Shown here: in pieces, positions 1-8,769 of the stretch
Numbering within the stretch: the stretch's first letter is position 1
Layout of the letters: each line of letters opens with the position of its first letter
Assembly (NCBI GenBank): GCA_027080775.1
Contig: JALWPV010000032.1
Location: 124,001 to 188,000, forward strand
DNA: 64,000 nt
DNA from: Acidilobaceae archaeon
Lineage (GTDB): Archaea > Thermoproteota > Thermoprotei_A > Sulfolobales > Acidilobaceae
Reading direction: 5' to 3'
Program-made: the position numbers and the translations under genes
The notes under the pieces: generated by a model
Told to the model about the DNA's origin: nothing
The model's input: the letters and a program-made list of their open reading frames with translations, nothing else
Database searches by the model: none

Positions 1-1639
1 TATCGGCCACCGCCTCTCCCAGGCCTGTTACGACCGTGGAGCCGCCCCTCGACTCTAGGTAGCCCCTCTTGAATAGTATCTCAACTATCCTAGCCCTCGT
101 GGCCTCCGTTCCTATGCCAACGGACTCCATCCACTTCACCAGGCTGGACTTGGAGAGCTGCACGGAGGACCTGCTCCACTCGGTTGAGTAGGAGACGCCC
201 AGGATCCTCGCCTCCTCCCCCTGCTTGAGGAGGGGCACGAGGCCCTCCCTGGGCCTGGTGTAGTGGTAGTAGGCCAGCCAGCCCTCCTCGACAACCTCGA
301 CCCCCCGGGCCTCGTACTCCCTGCCCCTAGAGTCCACGAGCACGAGGGTGGTAGACGCCACTCTAGCGGGCCGCGAGAAGGCCGCGAGGAACCTCCTAAC
401 TATCAACTCGTATATCCTCCACTCATCCCTAGAAAGGGCCCTCCTAGGCAGCTCCCCCGTGGGGTATATGGCGGGGTGCGCGGGGTCATCCTTCCGGCCC
501 TGCACGGGCCTGAGGGCGCCGCGGGCCTCGGAGAGGAGCCTAGCCGCGAGCCCCCCCAGGCCGCCAGCCTTGAGGGCTGCGAGCCTCGATATGATCCAAC
601 TATAGTCTATAGTCGGGGGGAGCTTCTGGCTGTTGGTCCTCGGGTAGCTTATGAGGGCCTCGAGGTACAGGTTCTCCGCTATGCTCTGCGTCTTCATCGG
701 CGAGTACCCGTAGATCCTCGCGGCCTCAGACTGGAGGTCTCCGAGGTTGAAGGCTGGCGGGGGCCTTAGGATCCTCTCGACCGCCCCGGCGGAGGAGACC
801 CTGAGGGAGGCCTCGGCCCTCAGCTCCGATGCTATCCTAGAGGCCTCCTCCCTAGAGCCCGGCTCCCAGCCCCTCGGGTGGGCCGTGAACTCGACCCCCC
901 CGGCCTCTAGTCTGAGGCGGAGCCTGAAGCGGGGCTTGGGGACGTGGAGGTTCCTCTCCCTCCACCTCCTCACCGCCTCAACGAGCGTGGGCGTCTGGAC
1001 CCTGCCAGCGCTGAGTATGACCCTCCTACGGGAGGCCCTTCTCACAGCGTCCATAAGGGCCCTGGAGAGGTTTATGCCCCAGAGCCAGTCTAGCTCGTGG
1101 CGGGCCATCCCCGCCTCAACCATCTCGCGGTCCAGGGGCTCGAGCCTCTCGTAGGCGCGCCTGATGTCGAGTGGGGATAGCGTGGAGAACTTCATCCTAC
1201 GGGCCCGGCGGGGGTCCCCCAGCATGTATATTATCATGTAGCCAATCACGCTACCCTCTATGTCATAATCGCAAGCGTTGACGTAAAGCCTAGCCCCCCT
1301 ACTGAGGCGCGCCAGCATCTCATGGAACTTCCTCAGGTGGGCCGAGCCCCTCTCGAACTCCCAGAGCGGCCTCCACTCGTAACTGAAGACCGGGTAGCCC
1401 CGCTCGCCACTATAGGGCCCATAGAGGTGGCCAGCGCTAGGGGCAACCACGAGCGTGGAGCCATCCCTCCACAATACCCAGTAGGGCACCCCCCTCCAGC
1501 GGCACTTCACGGGCCTCCCCTGAGCGAGGGCCCCAGCTATCCTCTCGCCAGCCTTGGGCTTCTCCGCTATGACCAGCACGTAGCCCGGCCTTGGGCTGCA
1601 GGCGCTGGGCTGGCGTGTGGCTCCGCGCCTCGAGCGCAA
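1..1639 (-). CDS. topA: DNA topoisomerase IA (partial, C-terminus off window)
   Basis: Type IA topoisomerase that relaxes negatively supercoiled DNA through a 5'-phosphotyrosine intermediate. Reading the minus strand, the protein opens with a Toprim strand (VLVIAEKPKAGERIAGAL), and the active-site tyrosine lies in LISYPRTNSQKLP, with the Tyr codon at 644-646. A later motif GIGTEATRARIVEILFKRGY lies near 1-120. About 546 residues are present and the reading frame is still open at base 1, so the C-terminus lies outside the window. I chose TTG at 1639, preceded by a GGGGGT stretch; GTG at 1579, directly at VLVIAEK, is an alternative. Because the protein begins straight at Toprim with no helicase domain, it is topoisomerase I/III rather than reverse gyrase. 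It starts 28 bases after the M50 protease stop on the same strand, so the two may be cotranscribed. Confidence 0.9.
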   Translation of the reverse strand, partial: MRSRRGATRQPSACSPRPGYVLVIAEKPKAGERIAGALAQGRPVKCRWRGVPYWVLWRDGSTLVVAPSAGHLYGPYSGERGYPVFSYEWRPLWEFERGSAHLRKFHEMLARLSRGARLYVNACDYDIEGSVIGYMIIYMLGDPRRARRMKFSTLSPLDIRRAYERLEPLDREMVEAGMARHELDWLWGINLSRALMDAVRRASRRRVILSAGRVQTPTLVEAVRRWRERNLHVPKPRFRLRLRLEAGGVEFTAHPRGWEPGSREEASRIASELRAEASLRVSSAGAVERILRPPPAFNLGDLQSEAARIYGYSPMKTQSIAENLYLEALISYPRTNSQKLPPTIDYSWIISRLAALKAGGLGGLAARLLSEARGALRPVQGRKDDPAHPAIYPTGELPRRALSRDEWRIYELIVRRFLAAFSRPARVASTTLVLVDSRGREYEARGVEVVEEGWLAYYHYTRPREGLVPLLKQGEEARILGVSYSTEWSRSSVQLSKSSLVKWMESVGIGTEATRARIVEILFKRGYLESRGGSTVVTGLGEAVAD

Positions 1640-1666
1640 CCAGGACCCCCGGTCAGCCGCCTAGGG

Positions 1667-2746
1667 CTAGCTTGGGAGTGGGAGGGTTAGTATGAGGAGG
1701 GCAGCGTAGAGGGCCACGGCTACCTGACCCGCGGGGCTGAGCCTCTCCTGCGGGAAGGCGGGGCCGGGGTGCCTACCACCCGAGAGCAGGTAGAGTAGCA
1801 GCGCCAGCAGGGCGAACCCTGCTAGGTATGGGTAGAAGAGGCTCGCTGCCAGCAGGGCGACTATGAATGCCTTGCTTACGATCGAGTGGCCCCTGTCCCC
1901 TAGGGCCGCCCTCACGACGTGGCCCCCATCGAGCTGGCCTATGGGCATTAGGTTGAGGAATGTGACGAAGAACATGACGTAGGCGGCGAATGCCGGGGGA
2001 CTCATGACGACTAGGCCGCCGCCCCTGGGGCCGAATGCCATGTCGAGGAGCAGCATGGAGAGGGGCACAAGCGGCACGGTCCCCGTGCCGGGCGGGGGCG
2101 TGGTGGGGGCTAGGGAGGCGTGGAGGCCCCAGATGGCCACTGGTAGGGCCGCCAGGTAGCCAGCCAGGGGGCCGGCTAGGCCTATGAGGGCTAGGGCGTC
2201 GGACGTTGGGGGAGGCCACCTCATGAGTATTATGCTCCCGAATGTCCCGAGGAACCAGGGGTACGGGGGGGCGGGTAGTGGTATGGGCACACTGCTCGGC
2301 ACCCCGTAGCGCCTCATGGTGAGGTAGTGGCCGAACTCGTGTATGAGGAGCGGCGCTAGCAGCCCTCCCAGGTAGGCCAGGGGGGTCCAGGCGGTGCCCC
2401 CCACACCCTTGGGCGCCCCTTTGAGGTAGAAGACCCCGCTGACGTAGAGTGTCGCTACGACGGCGGCTCCGAGGCCCAGGGCGAGTAGGGCCCTTGACTT
2501 CTCGATCTTGCGTGTCACCAGTATCCTTAGGAGCCCGTTCTCCCTCCTAGCGTAGGCCATGCAGCCGTGCGCTGAGAGCCTTCTATAGAGGCTCGGCCAG
2601 TCCACCCGGGTCCTCTCGAGGGCCAGTATCATGAGGCCCTGCGGGACCTGCTGGGCCTCGAGGACCTCCAGGCCCCCGCCTAGCAGGGAGACGCAGCCGC
2701 CTAGGCCGCTATCTGTAGACCCTGCCCCCGACAACCCTCCTCTCAA
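1667..2746 (-). CDS. Site-2-protease-type membrane metalloprotease (M50 family)
   Basis: Predicted intramembrane zinc protease. The zinc-binding motif HEFGH is in LLIHEFGHYLTMRRYGV, and the family's second motif, with its conserved Asp, is in NLMPIGQLDGGHV. At least six hydrophobic segments follow a soluble N-terminal region of about 100 residues. The 359-residue length is normal for archaeal M50 proteins. The start is uncertain: TTG at 2746 overlaps the upstream rpo6 stop by 38 nt, and a second TTG lies four codons later; the next ATG is about 38 codons in. It lies between rpo6 and topA on the same strand. Substrate unknown; archaeal relatives are usually annotated only as peptidase M50. Confidence 0.88.
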   Translation of the reverse strand: MRGGLSGAGSTDSGLGGCVSLLGGGLEVLEAQQVPQGLMILALERTRVDWPSLYRRLSAHGCMAYARRENGLLRILVTRKIEKSRALLALGLGAAVVATLYVSGVFYLKGAPKGVGGTAWTPLAYLGGLLAPLLIHEFGHYLTMRRYGVPSSVPIPLPAPPYPWFLGTFGSIILMRWPPPTSDALALIGLAGPLAGYLAALPVAIWGLHASLAPTTPPPGTGTVPLVPLSMLLLDMAFGPRGGGLVVMSPPAFAAYVMFFVTFLNLMPIGQLDGGHVVRAALGDRGHSIVSKAFIVALLAASLFYPYLAGFALLALLLYLLSGGRHPGPAFPQERLSPAGQVAVALYAALLILTLPLPS

Positions 2747-3041
2747 CCTCTAGGAGCACCTTGAGCGGTATAGCCTGGCCCCTCCCCGTGCCCTTCTGGT
2801 AGCGGTAGATTGTGACCGGTAGGATCCCGTTGTCGACCTCGTACCTAGCTATATCTATCGGGTCAAGCGAGCCTACAACCTCGATATCAACCAGAGGGGG
2901 GGCGCCGTGGTATATCTGGAGCGCCCTGGCGCCTATGAGCTTAGCCCTCTCATACTTCGTTAGCATCGGAGGCCCTATCCTGATCTCCTCAGCCACTCTG
3001 GGGTATACCGAGTAGAAGTCGCCCCCCTCACCCTCCGACAA
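2709..3041 (-). CDS. rpo6: DNA-directed RNA polymerase subunit Rpo6 (RpoK)
   Basis: Small subunit of archaeal RNA polymerase, orthologous to eukaryotic Rpb6 and bacterial omega, which helps assemble the large subunits. The family signature is PPMLTKYERAKLIGARALQI followed by the conserved tail with DPIDIARYEVDNGILPVTIYR. The 110-residue length is slightly above the usual 85-95 because of a short acidic N-terminal extension. The start is TTG at 3041 (reads MSEGEGG). A TATA-like CTTTTAAGG at about 3082-3090 on the minus strand would place transcription initiation near 3060. The gene overlaps the start of the M50 gene, suggesting translational coupling. Confidence 0.93.
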   Translation of the reverse strand: MSEGEGGDFYSVYPRVAEEIRIGPPMLTKYERAKLIGARALQIYHGAPPLVDIEVVGSLDPIDIARYEVDNGILPVTIYRYQKGTGRGQAIPLKVLLEVERRVVGGRVYR

Positions 3042-3095
3042 CAGTGCATCCCCCGGACTGGAGGCCCCGCGGCCTCGGAGCCTTAAAAGCGGGCT

Positions 3096-3800
3096 TCAAA
3101 TAGAGCCGGAGGCTCCTGGAGAGGGCTCCTGAGGCGGCGGGGCCCGCATGGCCTGGGAGGCCTTGTCTCTGACGTCTCTCGCCCCAAGCATTATTAGTAT
3201 GCTCCCTATGAATGCCAGAACGCTTCCGGCCCTCGTGACTCCCAGCAGGATCCCTAGGAACCATAATATGACGCCCAGCTTGACGAGGCTGCCTCCGGGC
3301 TCGTCGCCAAGCCTCCAGAGGGCTATTGCTATCATGATAGCCCCCACTATGGCCAGGATGCCGCCTAGGATGAAGAGGCCCACGGCGAGGCCCATCGAGA
3401 CGGGGGAGGCAGTCATGGCGCCGGGTATGAGGGCGAGAACCGCTAGGAGGACAACTATGACGGCGGCCAGGTAGACCTTGAGCCCAGTAACGCCGACACC
3501 GAACCTAGAGGCGTCGTACTCCTTCAGGCTCCTAAAGCCGTCCCAGAGATAGTAGAGGGAAGCCAGTATCAGGACGAGTGCTATCAGGGCTAGTGTAGCG
3601 AAGGATCCCACGCTAGACCTCAAGGCGGCGCCCACATTGCCGCCATGCATGATCGCCCCCATGCCAGCGACGCCTGCGGCGAGGACCGCAGCGAACGCCA
3701 GTATGAATGCTATAAACGACAGGAGGTAAGACTTGAAGACCCCATCAGCACCCCTGTATAGGAGCTCCCATCTCCTATAGGAGGACGCCACTACAGCCAC
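3096..3800 (-). CDS. DUF996-type membrane protein
   Basis: Predicted polytopic membrane protein of 234 residues with about six hydrophobic helices (near residues 22-50, 65-95, 108-133, 137-165 and a pair between 172 and 210) and a proline/serine-rich cytoplasmic tail. The layout, with an N-terminal YRRWELLYRGADGV-like segment and a C-terminal ILWFLGILLG... LGARDV segment, resembles the archaeal DUF996 family, which has no known function. Starts considered: GTG at 3800 and GTG at 3791; a TATA-like GGTATAG at about 3811-3818 makes the second nearly leaderless. The assignment is by pattern only. A putative transporter or membrane-stress protein cannot be distinguished. Confidence 0.7.
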   Translation of the reverse strand: MAVVASSYRRWELLYRGADGVFKSYLLSFIAFILAFAAVLAAGVAGMGAIMHGGNVGAALRSSVGSFATLALIALVLILASLYYLWDGFRSLKEYDASRFGVGVTGLKVYLAAVIVVLLAVLALIPGAMTASPVSMGLAVGLFILGGILAIVGAIMIAIALWRLGDEPGGSLVKLGVILWFLGILLGVTRAGSVLAFIGSILIMLGARDVRDKASQAMRAPPPQEPSPGASGSI

Positions 3801-4004
3801 TCCTAAACACCACTATACCAAGAGATGGTGGGGGATATTATCGTGGAGCCCGTCGCAGTATGGACCGCTCGGCTCCGGGTTCGTCGTCACTCCAGCCTCA
3901 GCGACGCCTAGCCCGCCTCACAGCGGCCCCAAAGAGCAATGGCGGGCCTGGCTACTAGCCCTTTACCTCCACGCCCCTCCGCCTGGAGGCTGGGGGCTGG
4001 CGCT

Positions 4005-4433
4005 GTGGTTGAGAAGTGGCTCCTCTACTCTCTAGCGTGCCTAATACTCTGGGGCGCCTGGGGTGTGATGCTGAAGGTAGCGCAGAGGATGCTCCCTACG
4101 TGGTACGAGCTTTATGTATCAACGAATCTGGCCATAGTCATAGCGATACTCGTTGTGTGGGCCGTTTATAGGCATGACATTAACCCAACGCCTGCAGGGC
4201 TTGCCGTGGCGATGGCCGCGGGGGCGCTAGGCACGCTCGGATACGTGTTCCTTGTGCTATCACTCGAGGCTGGGGGTCCCGCCTCTCTTGTGATACCGCT
4301 TACAGCACTATACCCCGCGGTCACAGCACTCCTAGCCGTGGGGCTTCTCAAGGAGAAGTTAAGCGTCGAGCAGGCGCTAGGGGTTGCACTAGCGGTGCTA
4401 GCGATATACCTGCTCTCGCGCTCACCGGGGTAA
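4005..4433 (+). CDS. Single-domain EamA/DMT-type transporter
   Basis: Small membrane protein of about 142 residues with four to five transmembrane helices, matching a half-size drug/metabolite transporter unit. The N-terminal helix reads LLYSLACLILWGAWGVM, followed by a segment with YELYVSTNLAIVIAILVVW, and the C-terminal part ends with KEKLSVEQALGVALAVLAI, typical of EamA repeats. Half-size members usually act as dimers. I preferred GTG at 4005 (MVEKWLLYS) because the family N-terminus begins there. ATG at 3939 adds 22 non-conserved residues. A TATA-like CCTTTACC near 3959-3966 would put transcription initiation at about 3988, downstream of 3939, which supports the later start. Substrate unknown. 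Confidence 0.8.
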   Translation: MVEKWLLYSLACLILWGAWGVMLKVAQRMLPTWYELYVSTNLAIVIAILVVWAVYRHDINPTPAGLAVAMAAGALGTLGYVFLVLSLEAGGPASLVIPLTALYPAVTALLAVGLLKEKLSVEQALGVALAVLAIYLLSRSPG

Positions 4434-4585
4434 AGGTACTCCCGAATCTCCCTGAGTAGGCGACCTAGTAAGGGCGTCTGGAGGCTGGTAACGAGTTCGT
4501 CGATTGTGGGCTATCCGGAGGGTAATAAGGATATGTGACCTAAGTTTAGAATGGTTATTGAGAATAAAGGCTAGAGGGGATGGGG

Positions 4586-6232
4586 CTAGAACTCGAACTT
4601 GCCGCTCTCCTCCTCGCCCTTCTCCTTCTTCTCCTTCTTCTTGGGCGGTGCAGCGGCTATGATGTCGTCGATCTTCAGTATCGAGGTGGCCGCCTCGCTG
4701 GCGCTCTTAATCACCTGCTTCTTGACTAGCACGGGCTCGTAGACATTGATCTTTATCATGTCGTGCTCTATCTTGCCCTCGAGCACGTTTACGCCCGCGT
4801 GCTTGAAGCCCTGGTTGTGGAGGGTGCTCAGCTGTAGTAGGGTGTCGAGGGCGTCCATACCGGCGCTCTCCGCCAGCACGGTGGGTATGACTTCTAGGGC
4901 CTCGGCGTAGGCCTTTATGGCTAGCTGCTCCTTGCCCTTCACGGTGTTAGCGTAGTCCTTGAGCCTCTCGGCAAGCTCTATCTCCACAGCGCCGCCGCCA
5001 CCTACTATCTTGGGCTCCCTCATTATGTTCCTGAGGGCGTGGAGGGCATCCATGATGCTCCTCTCGGCCTCATCGAGTAGCATGTCGTTGGCTCCGCGTA
5101 GCAGTATTGTTACGCTTCTCGGGTTCTTTGCTCCCTCTATGAAGATCATCTTGTCTTCTCCTACCTTGCGCTCCTCCACTAGCTCTGCGTAGCCTAGGTC
5201 CTCGGGCTTCAGGTCCCTGATGCTGGTCACGATCTTCGCGCCAGTCGCCTTAGCTATCTTCTCTATGTCGCTCCTCTTAACCCTCCTCACGGCCATGATC
5301 CCGTGCTTCGCTAGGTAGTGCTGCGCAACCTCGTCAATACCCTTCTGAGTAATCACCACATTAGCACCAGTAGCAGCAATCTTCTCCACCATCTCCTTGA
5401 GTAGCCTGGTCTCCTCCTCCAGGAACCTGTCGAGTTGCTCTATGTCGGTCACCCTTATCTTCGTGGTTATGTCGGGCTTCTGTATCTCTAGTGGGGCGTC
5501 TAGCACGGCTATCTTGGCGTTCTCAACCCTCCTAGGCATGCCTGGGTGCACGACCTCCTTGTCGATGACGACACCCCTTACGAGCTTGCTGTCCAGCAGG
5601 CTGCCACCCTTCTTCTTCTCGATCTTAACATTGTCTAGGTCGACGTTGTAGGTGCCGTCGGGCCTCTTCTCCGCTATGATCTTAATGGTCTCGACGACCA
5701 TGTCTATAATCTTCTCCTTCTCAGGCCCGTGACCTATGTACTTGCTTGCTAGAGCGGTCTCCGCTATCCTCCTGAGGGTAGCCTCGTCCTCGACGTTTAT
5801 CGGCACTGCTATCTGGTCTAGGAGCTCCAGGGCCTTCTCCTGGGCCTTCACGAAGCCATCAATTATCACGGAGGGGTGTATGTTATCGTCGAGGAGCTTC
5901 TCGGCCTTCTCGAGTAGCGTGCCAGCGAGGACGACCACGCTTGTGGTGCCATCGCCTACCTCGGCATCCTGGGCCTTAGCCACCTCAACTAGGAGCTTGG
6001 CCGCCGGGTGCTGGACCTCCATCTCCTTCACTATGGTGGCGCCGTCGTTCGTGACGGTTACATCGCCGAAACTGTCAACAAGCATCTTATCGAGGCCCCT
6101 GGGGCCTAGGCTGGACTTGAGCAGCTCAGCTAGGACCTTAGCCGCGAGGATGTTGTTCCTCAGCGCCTCTCTACCGTAGGTTCTCTGGGTGCCCTCCTTC
6201 AATATGATTACTGGCACTCCACCCATAGCCAT
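4586..6232 (-). CDS. ths: Thermosome subunit (group II chaperonin)
   Basis: ATP-dependent protein-folding chaperonin subunit that forms a two-ring barrel with a built-in lid. All hallmark elements are intact in 548 residues: [11 protein letters not shown] (about 40-50), NDGATI (62-67), GDGTTS (93-98), the apical-domain segment with [14 protein letters not shown], and the C-terminal equatorial segment with [12 protein letters not shown]. The C-terminal tail is charged ([19 protein letters not shown]) rather than the Gly/Met-rich tail of many thermosomes. Start ATG at 6232. It is divergent from the TtuA-like gene with a shared TATA-like element at 6296-6304. I cannot tell from sequence alone which paralogue class (alpha or beta) it is. 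A strongly diverged paralogue lies at 18167-19789. Confidence 0.97.
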   Translation of the reverse strand: MAMGGVPVIILKEGTQRTYGREALRNNILAAKVLAELLKSSLGPRGLDKMLVDSFGDVTVTNDGATIVKEMEVQHPAAKLLVEVAKAQDAEVGDGTTSVVVLAGTLLEKAEKLLDDNIHPSVIIDGFVKAQEKALELLDQIAVPINVEDEATLRRIAETALASKYIGHGPEKEKIIDMVVETIKIIAEKRPDGTYNVDLDNVKIEKKKGGSLLDSKLVRGVVIDKEVVHPGMPRRVENAKIAVLDAPLEIQKPDITTKIRVTDIEQLDRFLEEETRLLKEMVEKIAATGANVVITQKGIDEVAQHYLAKHGIMAVRRVKRSDIEKIAKATGAKIVTSIRDLKPEDLGYAELVEERKVGEDKMIFIEGAKNPRSVTILLRGANDMLLDEAERSIMDALHALRNIMREPKIVGGGGAVEIELAERLKDYANTVKGKEQLAIKAYAEALEVIPTVLAESAGMDALDTLLQLSTLHNQGFKHAGVNVLEGKIEHDMIKINVYEPVLVKKQVIKSASEAATSILKIDDIIAAAPPKKKEKKEKGEEESGKFEF

Positions 6233-6295
6233 CCTGTTACACCCCCTGTTACCCGGGTCCTCCTAAGCTCCCAGCAGTCCCTTATGGCTACACTT

Positions 6296-6304
6296 CTATA
6301 TAAG
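6296..6304. promoter_or_regulatory. TATA-like element between thermosome and TtuA-like gene
   Basis: CTATATAAG is nearly palindromic and sits about 65 nt before the thermosome ATG on the minus strand and about 76 nt before the chosen ATG at 6380 on the plus strand. It is the only AT-rich box in the intergenic region and could serve either direction. Confidence 0.5.
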
Positions 6305-6379
6305 CCTTGCGCTTCCGAAGAGCCTCCTCCAGCTTCGGGGAGCGCCGCAAACCTAAGAGCTAACCCGGCGGGGGAGGGC

Positions 6380-7273
6380 ATGAGGGGAACAGGCCTGGCG
6401 CTAGGGGAGGCCAGATGCAGCGTCTGCGGCAGGAGAGCCGTCTACAAGCGTGCCTACAGCGGCGAGCTCCTCTGCGGCAGGTGCCTCCTGAGGGCGCTCG
6501 CTAGATCCGTTAAGAGGCAGGCGTCACGCTCCGGAGGCTTCAGGCCGCGCATGGGCGTTGTTGTCCCAGCAGCACTGGAGGCCCCGCATCTAGGCCTGGC
6601 GCTGGCGATGGCGCTCCACGAGGCGACGCGGGGACTAGACGTCACGGTGCACATCGTCGTACCGGAGGGCAGGGGCTGGGCGGTCGAGGTTCCCCGCGAG
6701 GTGCTAGCCAGGCTCGCCGGGATGGGTAGGGTGAGGCTTTGGAGGGCCAGGCTCCAGCTGAGAAGGCTCCCCTCCACATTGAGGGCATGCATAAGGCTCG
6801 ACAGGGCCTGGAGCGCCCTCGCCGCGAGGCAACTGGGAGCTGGGGCTGTGGGCCTGCCAGTCACGAGGACCACGGCGACACTCGCAGCCGTCGACGCCCT
6901 GCTGAGAGGCGAGCCTTGGGGGCTCAGTGAGGCACTCGAGGAGTCGGTCTACATAGGCGGTATAGCGGTCGCCCCACTATTCTACTCTGTAGAGGGCGAG
7001 GCTGCCTCCGCCCTGGCGGCTGTGGAGGGCCTCAAGGCTTGGGGGCCATGTAAGCCCGAGAGCCTCTCCTGGGGCCCCCTCATGAGCGTGCTACACGGCC
7101 GGCCCGAGCTAGAGTTCAGCCCAGCCAAGGCCATAGGCCTCCTAGCGGGCCAGCTCAGGGGGATGCCGAGGTGTAGGCTGTGCGGGGGCTACACGCCCAG
7201 GCCTGGTGTGTGCCCCGACTGCGCTGGTGTGGGCCTTGAGGCAGTGGAGGTAGAGCCCCTCCACGAGGCCTAG
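6380..7273 (+). CDS. Degenerate TtuA/Ncs6-like protein with two zinc ribbons
   Basis: A protein of 297 residues. It has an N-terminal zinc ribbon (CSVCG...CGRC), a central Rossmann-like region and a C-terminal ribbon (CRLCGG...CPDC), the same order as in TtuA/Ncs6 tRNA 2-thiolation enzymes. The catalytic features are eroded. The SGGKDS PP-loop position reads VVVPAALEAPHLGLALAMAL. The middle CxxC of the Fe-S site is reduced to one Cys (LRACIRLD). The ATGHNLDDEAQ region reads GLPVTRTTATLAAVDALL. The Cys corresponding to the conserved CPYS is retained (WGPCKPESLS). I infer a non-thiolating paralogue, perhaps a tRNA-binding or scaffold protein. Start ATG at 6380 follows GGGGGAGGG; an upstream ATG at 6284 precedes the TATA box and is rejected. 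Its stop overlaps the convergent gene's stop in the shared CTAG at 7270-7273. Confidence 0.7.
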   Translation: MRGTGLALGEARCSVCGRRAVYKRAYSGELLCGRCLLRALARSVKRQASRSGGFRPRMGVVVPAALEAPHLGLALAMALHEATRGLDVTVHIVVPEGRGWAVEVPREVLARLAGMGRVRLWRARLQLRRLPSTLRACIRLDRAWSALAARQLGAGAVGLPVTRTTATLAAVDALLRGEPWGLSEALEESVYIGGIAVAPLFYSVEGEAASALAAVEGLKAWGPCKPESLSWGPLMSVLHGRPELEFSPAKAIGLLAGQLRGMPRCRLCGGYTPRPGVCPDCAGVGLEAVEVEPLHEA

Positions 7274-8124
7274 GGGGCCGAGGCCCTCTCGCGGAGGATC
7301 CTCTCCAGCAGCAGCCTCTCGCGGCGGGACAGGAAGAGCTGGATCCCGTACTCCCCCGGCCTCCAGAGGCTCGGGGGTTTAACCTCGTTATCCACCACCA
7401 CGTAGCCGGCTCGGAGGGCCTCTCTCACGAGCTGCGGGGGGCTTCTCCTGGCGAAGGACTCTAGCATGCCCTCGAAGCCTATAGACTTCTTCACCTCCTC
7501 CTCGCTCAGGCTCGCACCGCACACGATACACGTTAAGTCTGGGGCGACCGCGTTGAAGCCGCAGCGGGGGCACCTGATGGGAGTCGGCCTGCCGTACCTG
7601 TTCCAGAGGTCCCTGAGCGCCTCCACTATATGGTCAGCGCCGAGCCTTCTGGCCTCGTGGTAGAGCATTGGCGCCGCCCTCCCAGCGACCTCGGGAGCAG
7701 CGCTCACTATGAGCTCCAGCTGTTCAACGCTATAAGGAGGGCCCCTCTCGACCAGTTTAGCAGCCAATCCCTTCAGGAACGCCTCCTTATTCCTCATGAT
7801 ATTCTTGACGAGGCTCTCTATGCTGGGCTTGGTGCTCCTATTAGCGGCTATGCCCTGCACTATATCAGCTACCAGGTCCCGTATATCGGAGGGGGAGAGC
7901 CCGTAGTAGTCGAGTCCCAGCCTCTCGGCGACCTGTCTAGCTACCTCGGCTGAGACACTCTCCACGTCAAGCTTGAAGCCCCGCCTCCTAGATGCACGCG
8001 AGGCCCTAGAGCCGCTACCCTTGGAGCCCCTCGATCTCGAGGACCTACTCCTACCCGACCCCCTCCTACGTGGCAGGAGGACCACCACCCGAGGAGGCCG
8101 GGGGGCGCGAGTCCTTATCTGCAA
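7270..8124 (-). CDS. Unrecognised basic zinc-ribbon protein
   Basis: I do not recognise this 284-residue protein. It has an Arg/Ser/Gly-rich basic N-terminus (residues about 10-50, many RS/SR pairs), a helical middle (about 50-170), one clear zinc ribbon CPRCG...CIVCG near residue 183, and a helical C-terminal part ending RERLLLERILRERASAP. The basic tract and ribbon suggest nucleic-acid or replisome-protein binding, but that is inference. It is divergent from gins23-mcm across a 66-nt gap with a TATA-like GTTATTAC at 8151-8158. TTG at 8124 would be almost leaderless; GTG codons about 12 residues in are alternatives. Confidence 0.75.
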   Translation of the reverse strand: MQIRTRAPRPPRVVVLLPRRRGSGRSRSSRSRGSKGSGSRASRASRRRGFKLDVESVSAEVARQVAERLGLDYYGLSPSDIRDLVADIVQGIAANRSTKPSIESLVKNIMRNKEAFLKGLAAKLVERGPPYSVEQLELIVSAAPEVAGRAAPMLYHEARRLGADHIVEALRDLWNRYGRPTPIRCPRCGFNAVAPDLTCIVCGASLSEEEVKKSIGFEGMLESFARRSPPQLVREALRAGYVVVDNEVKPPSLWRPGEYGIQLFLSRRERLLLERILRERASAP

Positions 8125-8150
8125 CAGCCAGGCGCCCTGGGGGAGCCCTG

Positions 8151-8158
8151 GTTATTAC
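8151..8158. promoter_or_regulatory. Shared TATA-like box, zinc-ribbon gene / gins23-mcm
   Basis: GTTATTAC in an otherwise GC-rich 66-nt divergent gap. It lies about 27 nt from the minus-strand TTG at 8124 and about 33 nt before the plus-strand TTG at 8191, both suitable for archaeal TATA placement. Confidence 0.45.
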
Positions 8159-8190
8159 GATTCCCCGCGCTGGCCCCTCCCGGGGGCCGC

Positions 8191-8769
8191 TTGAGGGTTA
8201 GGGACTCGCTGCGTGTCAGGCTGAGGCTCGTGGCCTATGACTACCTGGTGGAGCCGGTGAGGGTCCTGGCCTTGAAGGATATAGGGCCTCTCCCGCTGCC
8301 GCAGGGAGCGGTTAACGTGAGGAGGGGAGACGAGCTAGACGTGCCCCGTTGGCAGGCTAGGGAGCTTGAGAGGCTGGGGCTCGTGGAGGTTAGGGCCCGC
8401 GGCCTGGATATTGACACCGTAAATATGTACCACTACAAGGAGAAGAGGGGGCAGGCCGCCAACCAGCTCCAGAGCATACCTCAGGATTTCTACATGGCGG
8501 CTAGGGAACTCATAGAGAGGCTTGATGAGATGATCAGGGAGAGCCCGTCGACCATGCTGATCAGGGACAGGGAGGTCGTCGAGAAGAACCTCCTAGACAT
8601 AGCTGAGACTAGGCTGGTTAAGCTACTCAGGCTCGCCGCCAGCGGCGGGGAGGAGTTCAGGGAGAGGATGACCCCTGAGGAGTCCATAGCCTTCGATGCT
8701 ATTAGGGCTGTCGTTGAGGTGTTCAGAGATTATGTCAAAGGGCTAGCAGGGGGTGGTGGGAGTGGCTGA
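8191..8769 (+). CDS. gins23: GINS replication complex subunit Gins23
   Basis: Subunit of the archaeal GINS complex, which joins MCM and Cdc45/RecJ-like protein in the CMG-type replicative helicase. The 192-residue protein has a small beta-rich B domain first (about residues 15-70: PVRVLALKDIGPLPLPQG, then RRGDELDVPRWQARELERLG) and the helical A domain after it (about 80-185), the B-then-A order of Gins23. Start TTG at 8191 follows a CGGGGGCC stretch. The gene overlaps the MCM start by 17 nt, and gins23-mcm adjacency is an established crenarchaeal arrangement seen in Sulfolobus. This context is a main reason for the call, since GINS sequences are poorly conserved. Confidence 0.87.
   Translation: MRVRDSLRVRLRLVAYDYLVEPVRVLALKDIGPLPLPQGAVNVRRGDELDVPRWQARELERLGLVEVRARGLDIDTVNMYHYKEKRGQAANQLQSIPQDFYMAARELIERLDEMIRESPSTMLIRDREVVEKNLLDIAETRLVKLLRLAASGGEEFRERMTPEESIAFDAIRAVVEVFRDYVKGLAGGGGSG

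Noticed and set aside
1-1639. Reverse gyrase instead of topoisomerase I
   Set aside because: The protein begins directly at the Toprim strand with an upstream stop region and the M50 gene; no helicase domain precedes it.
263-1690. Several plus-strand open frames over the first 1.7 kb
   Set aside because: They are antisense to a continuous minus-strand topoisomerase IA frame with Toprim and active-site motifs; the plus-strand translations show no recognisable family pattern.
6284-6379. Upstream ATG at 6284 as start of the TtuA-like gene
   Set aside because: The TATA-like box lies at 6296-6304, after this ATG, so it would not be transcribed; ATG at 6380 has a GGGGGAGGG site.
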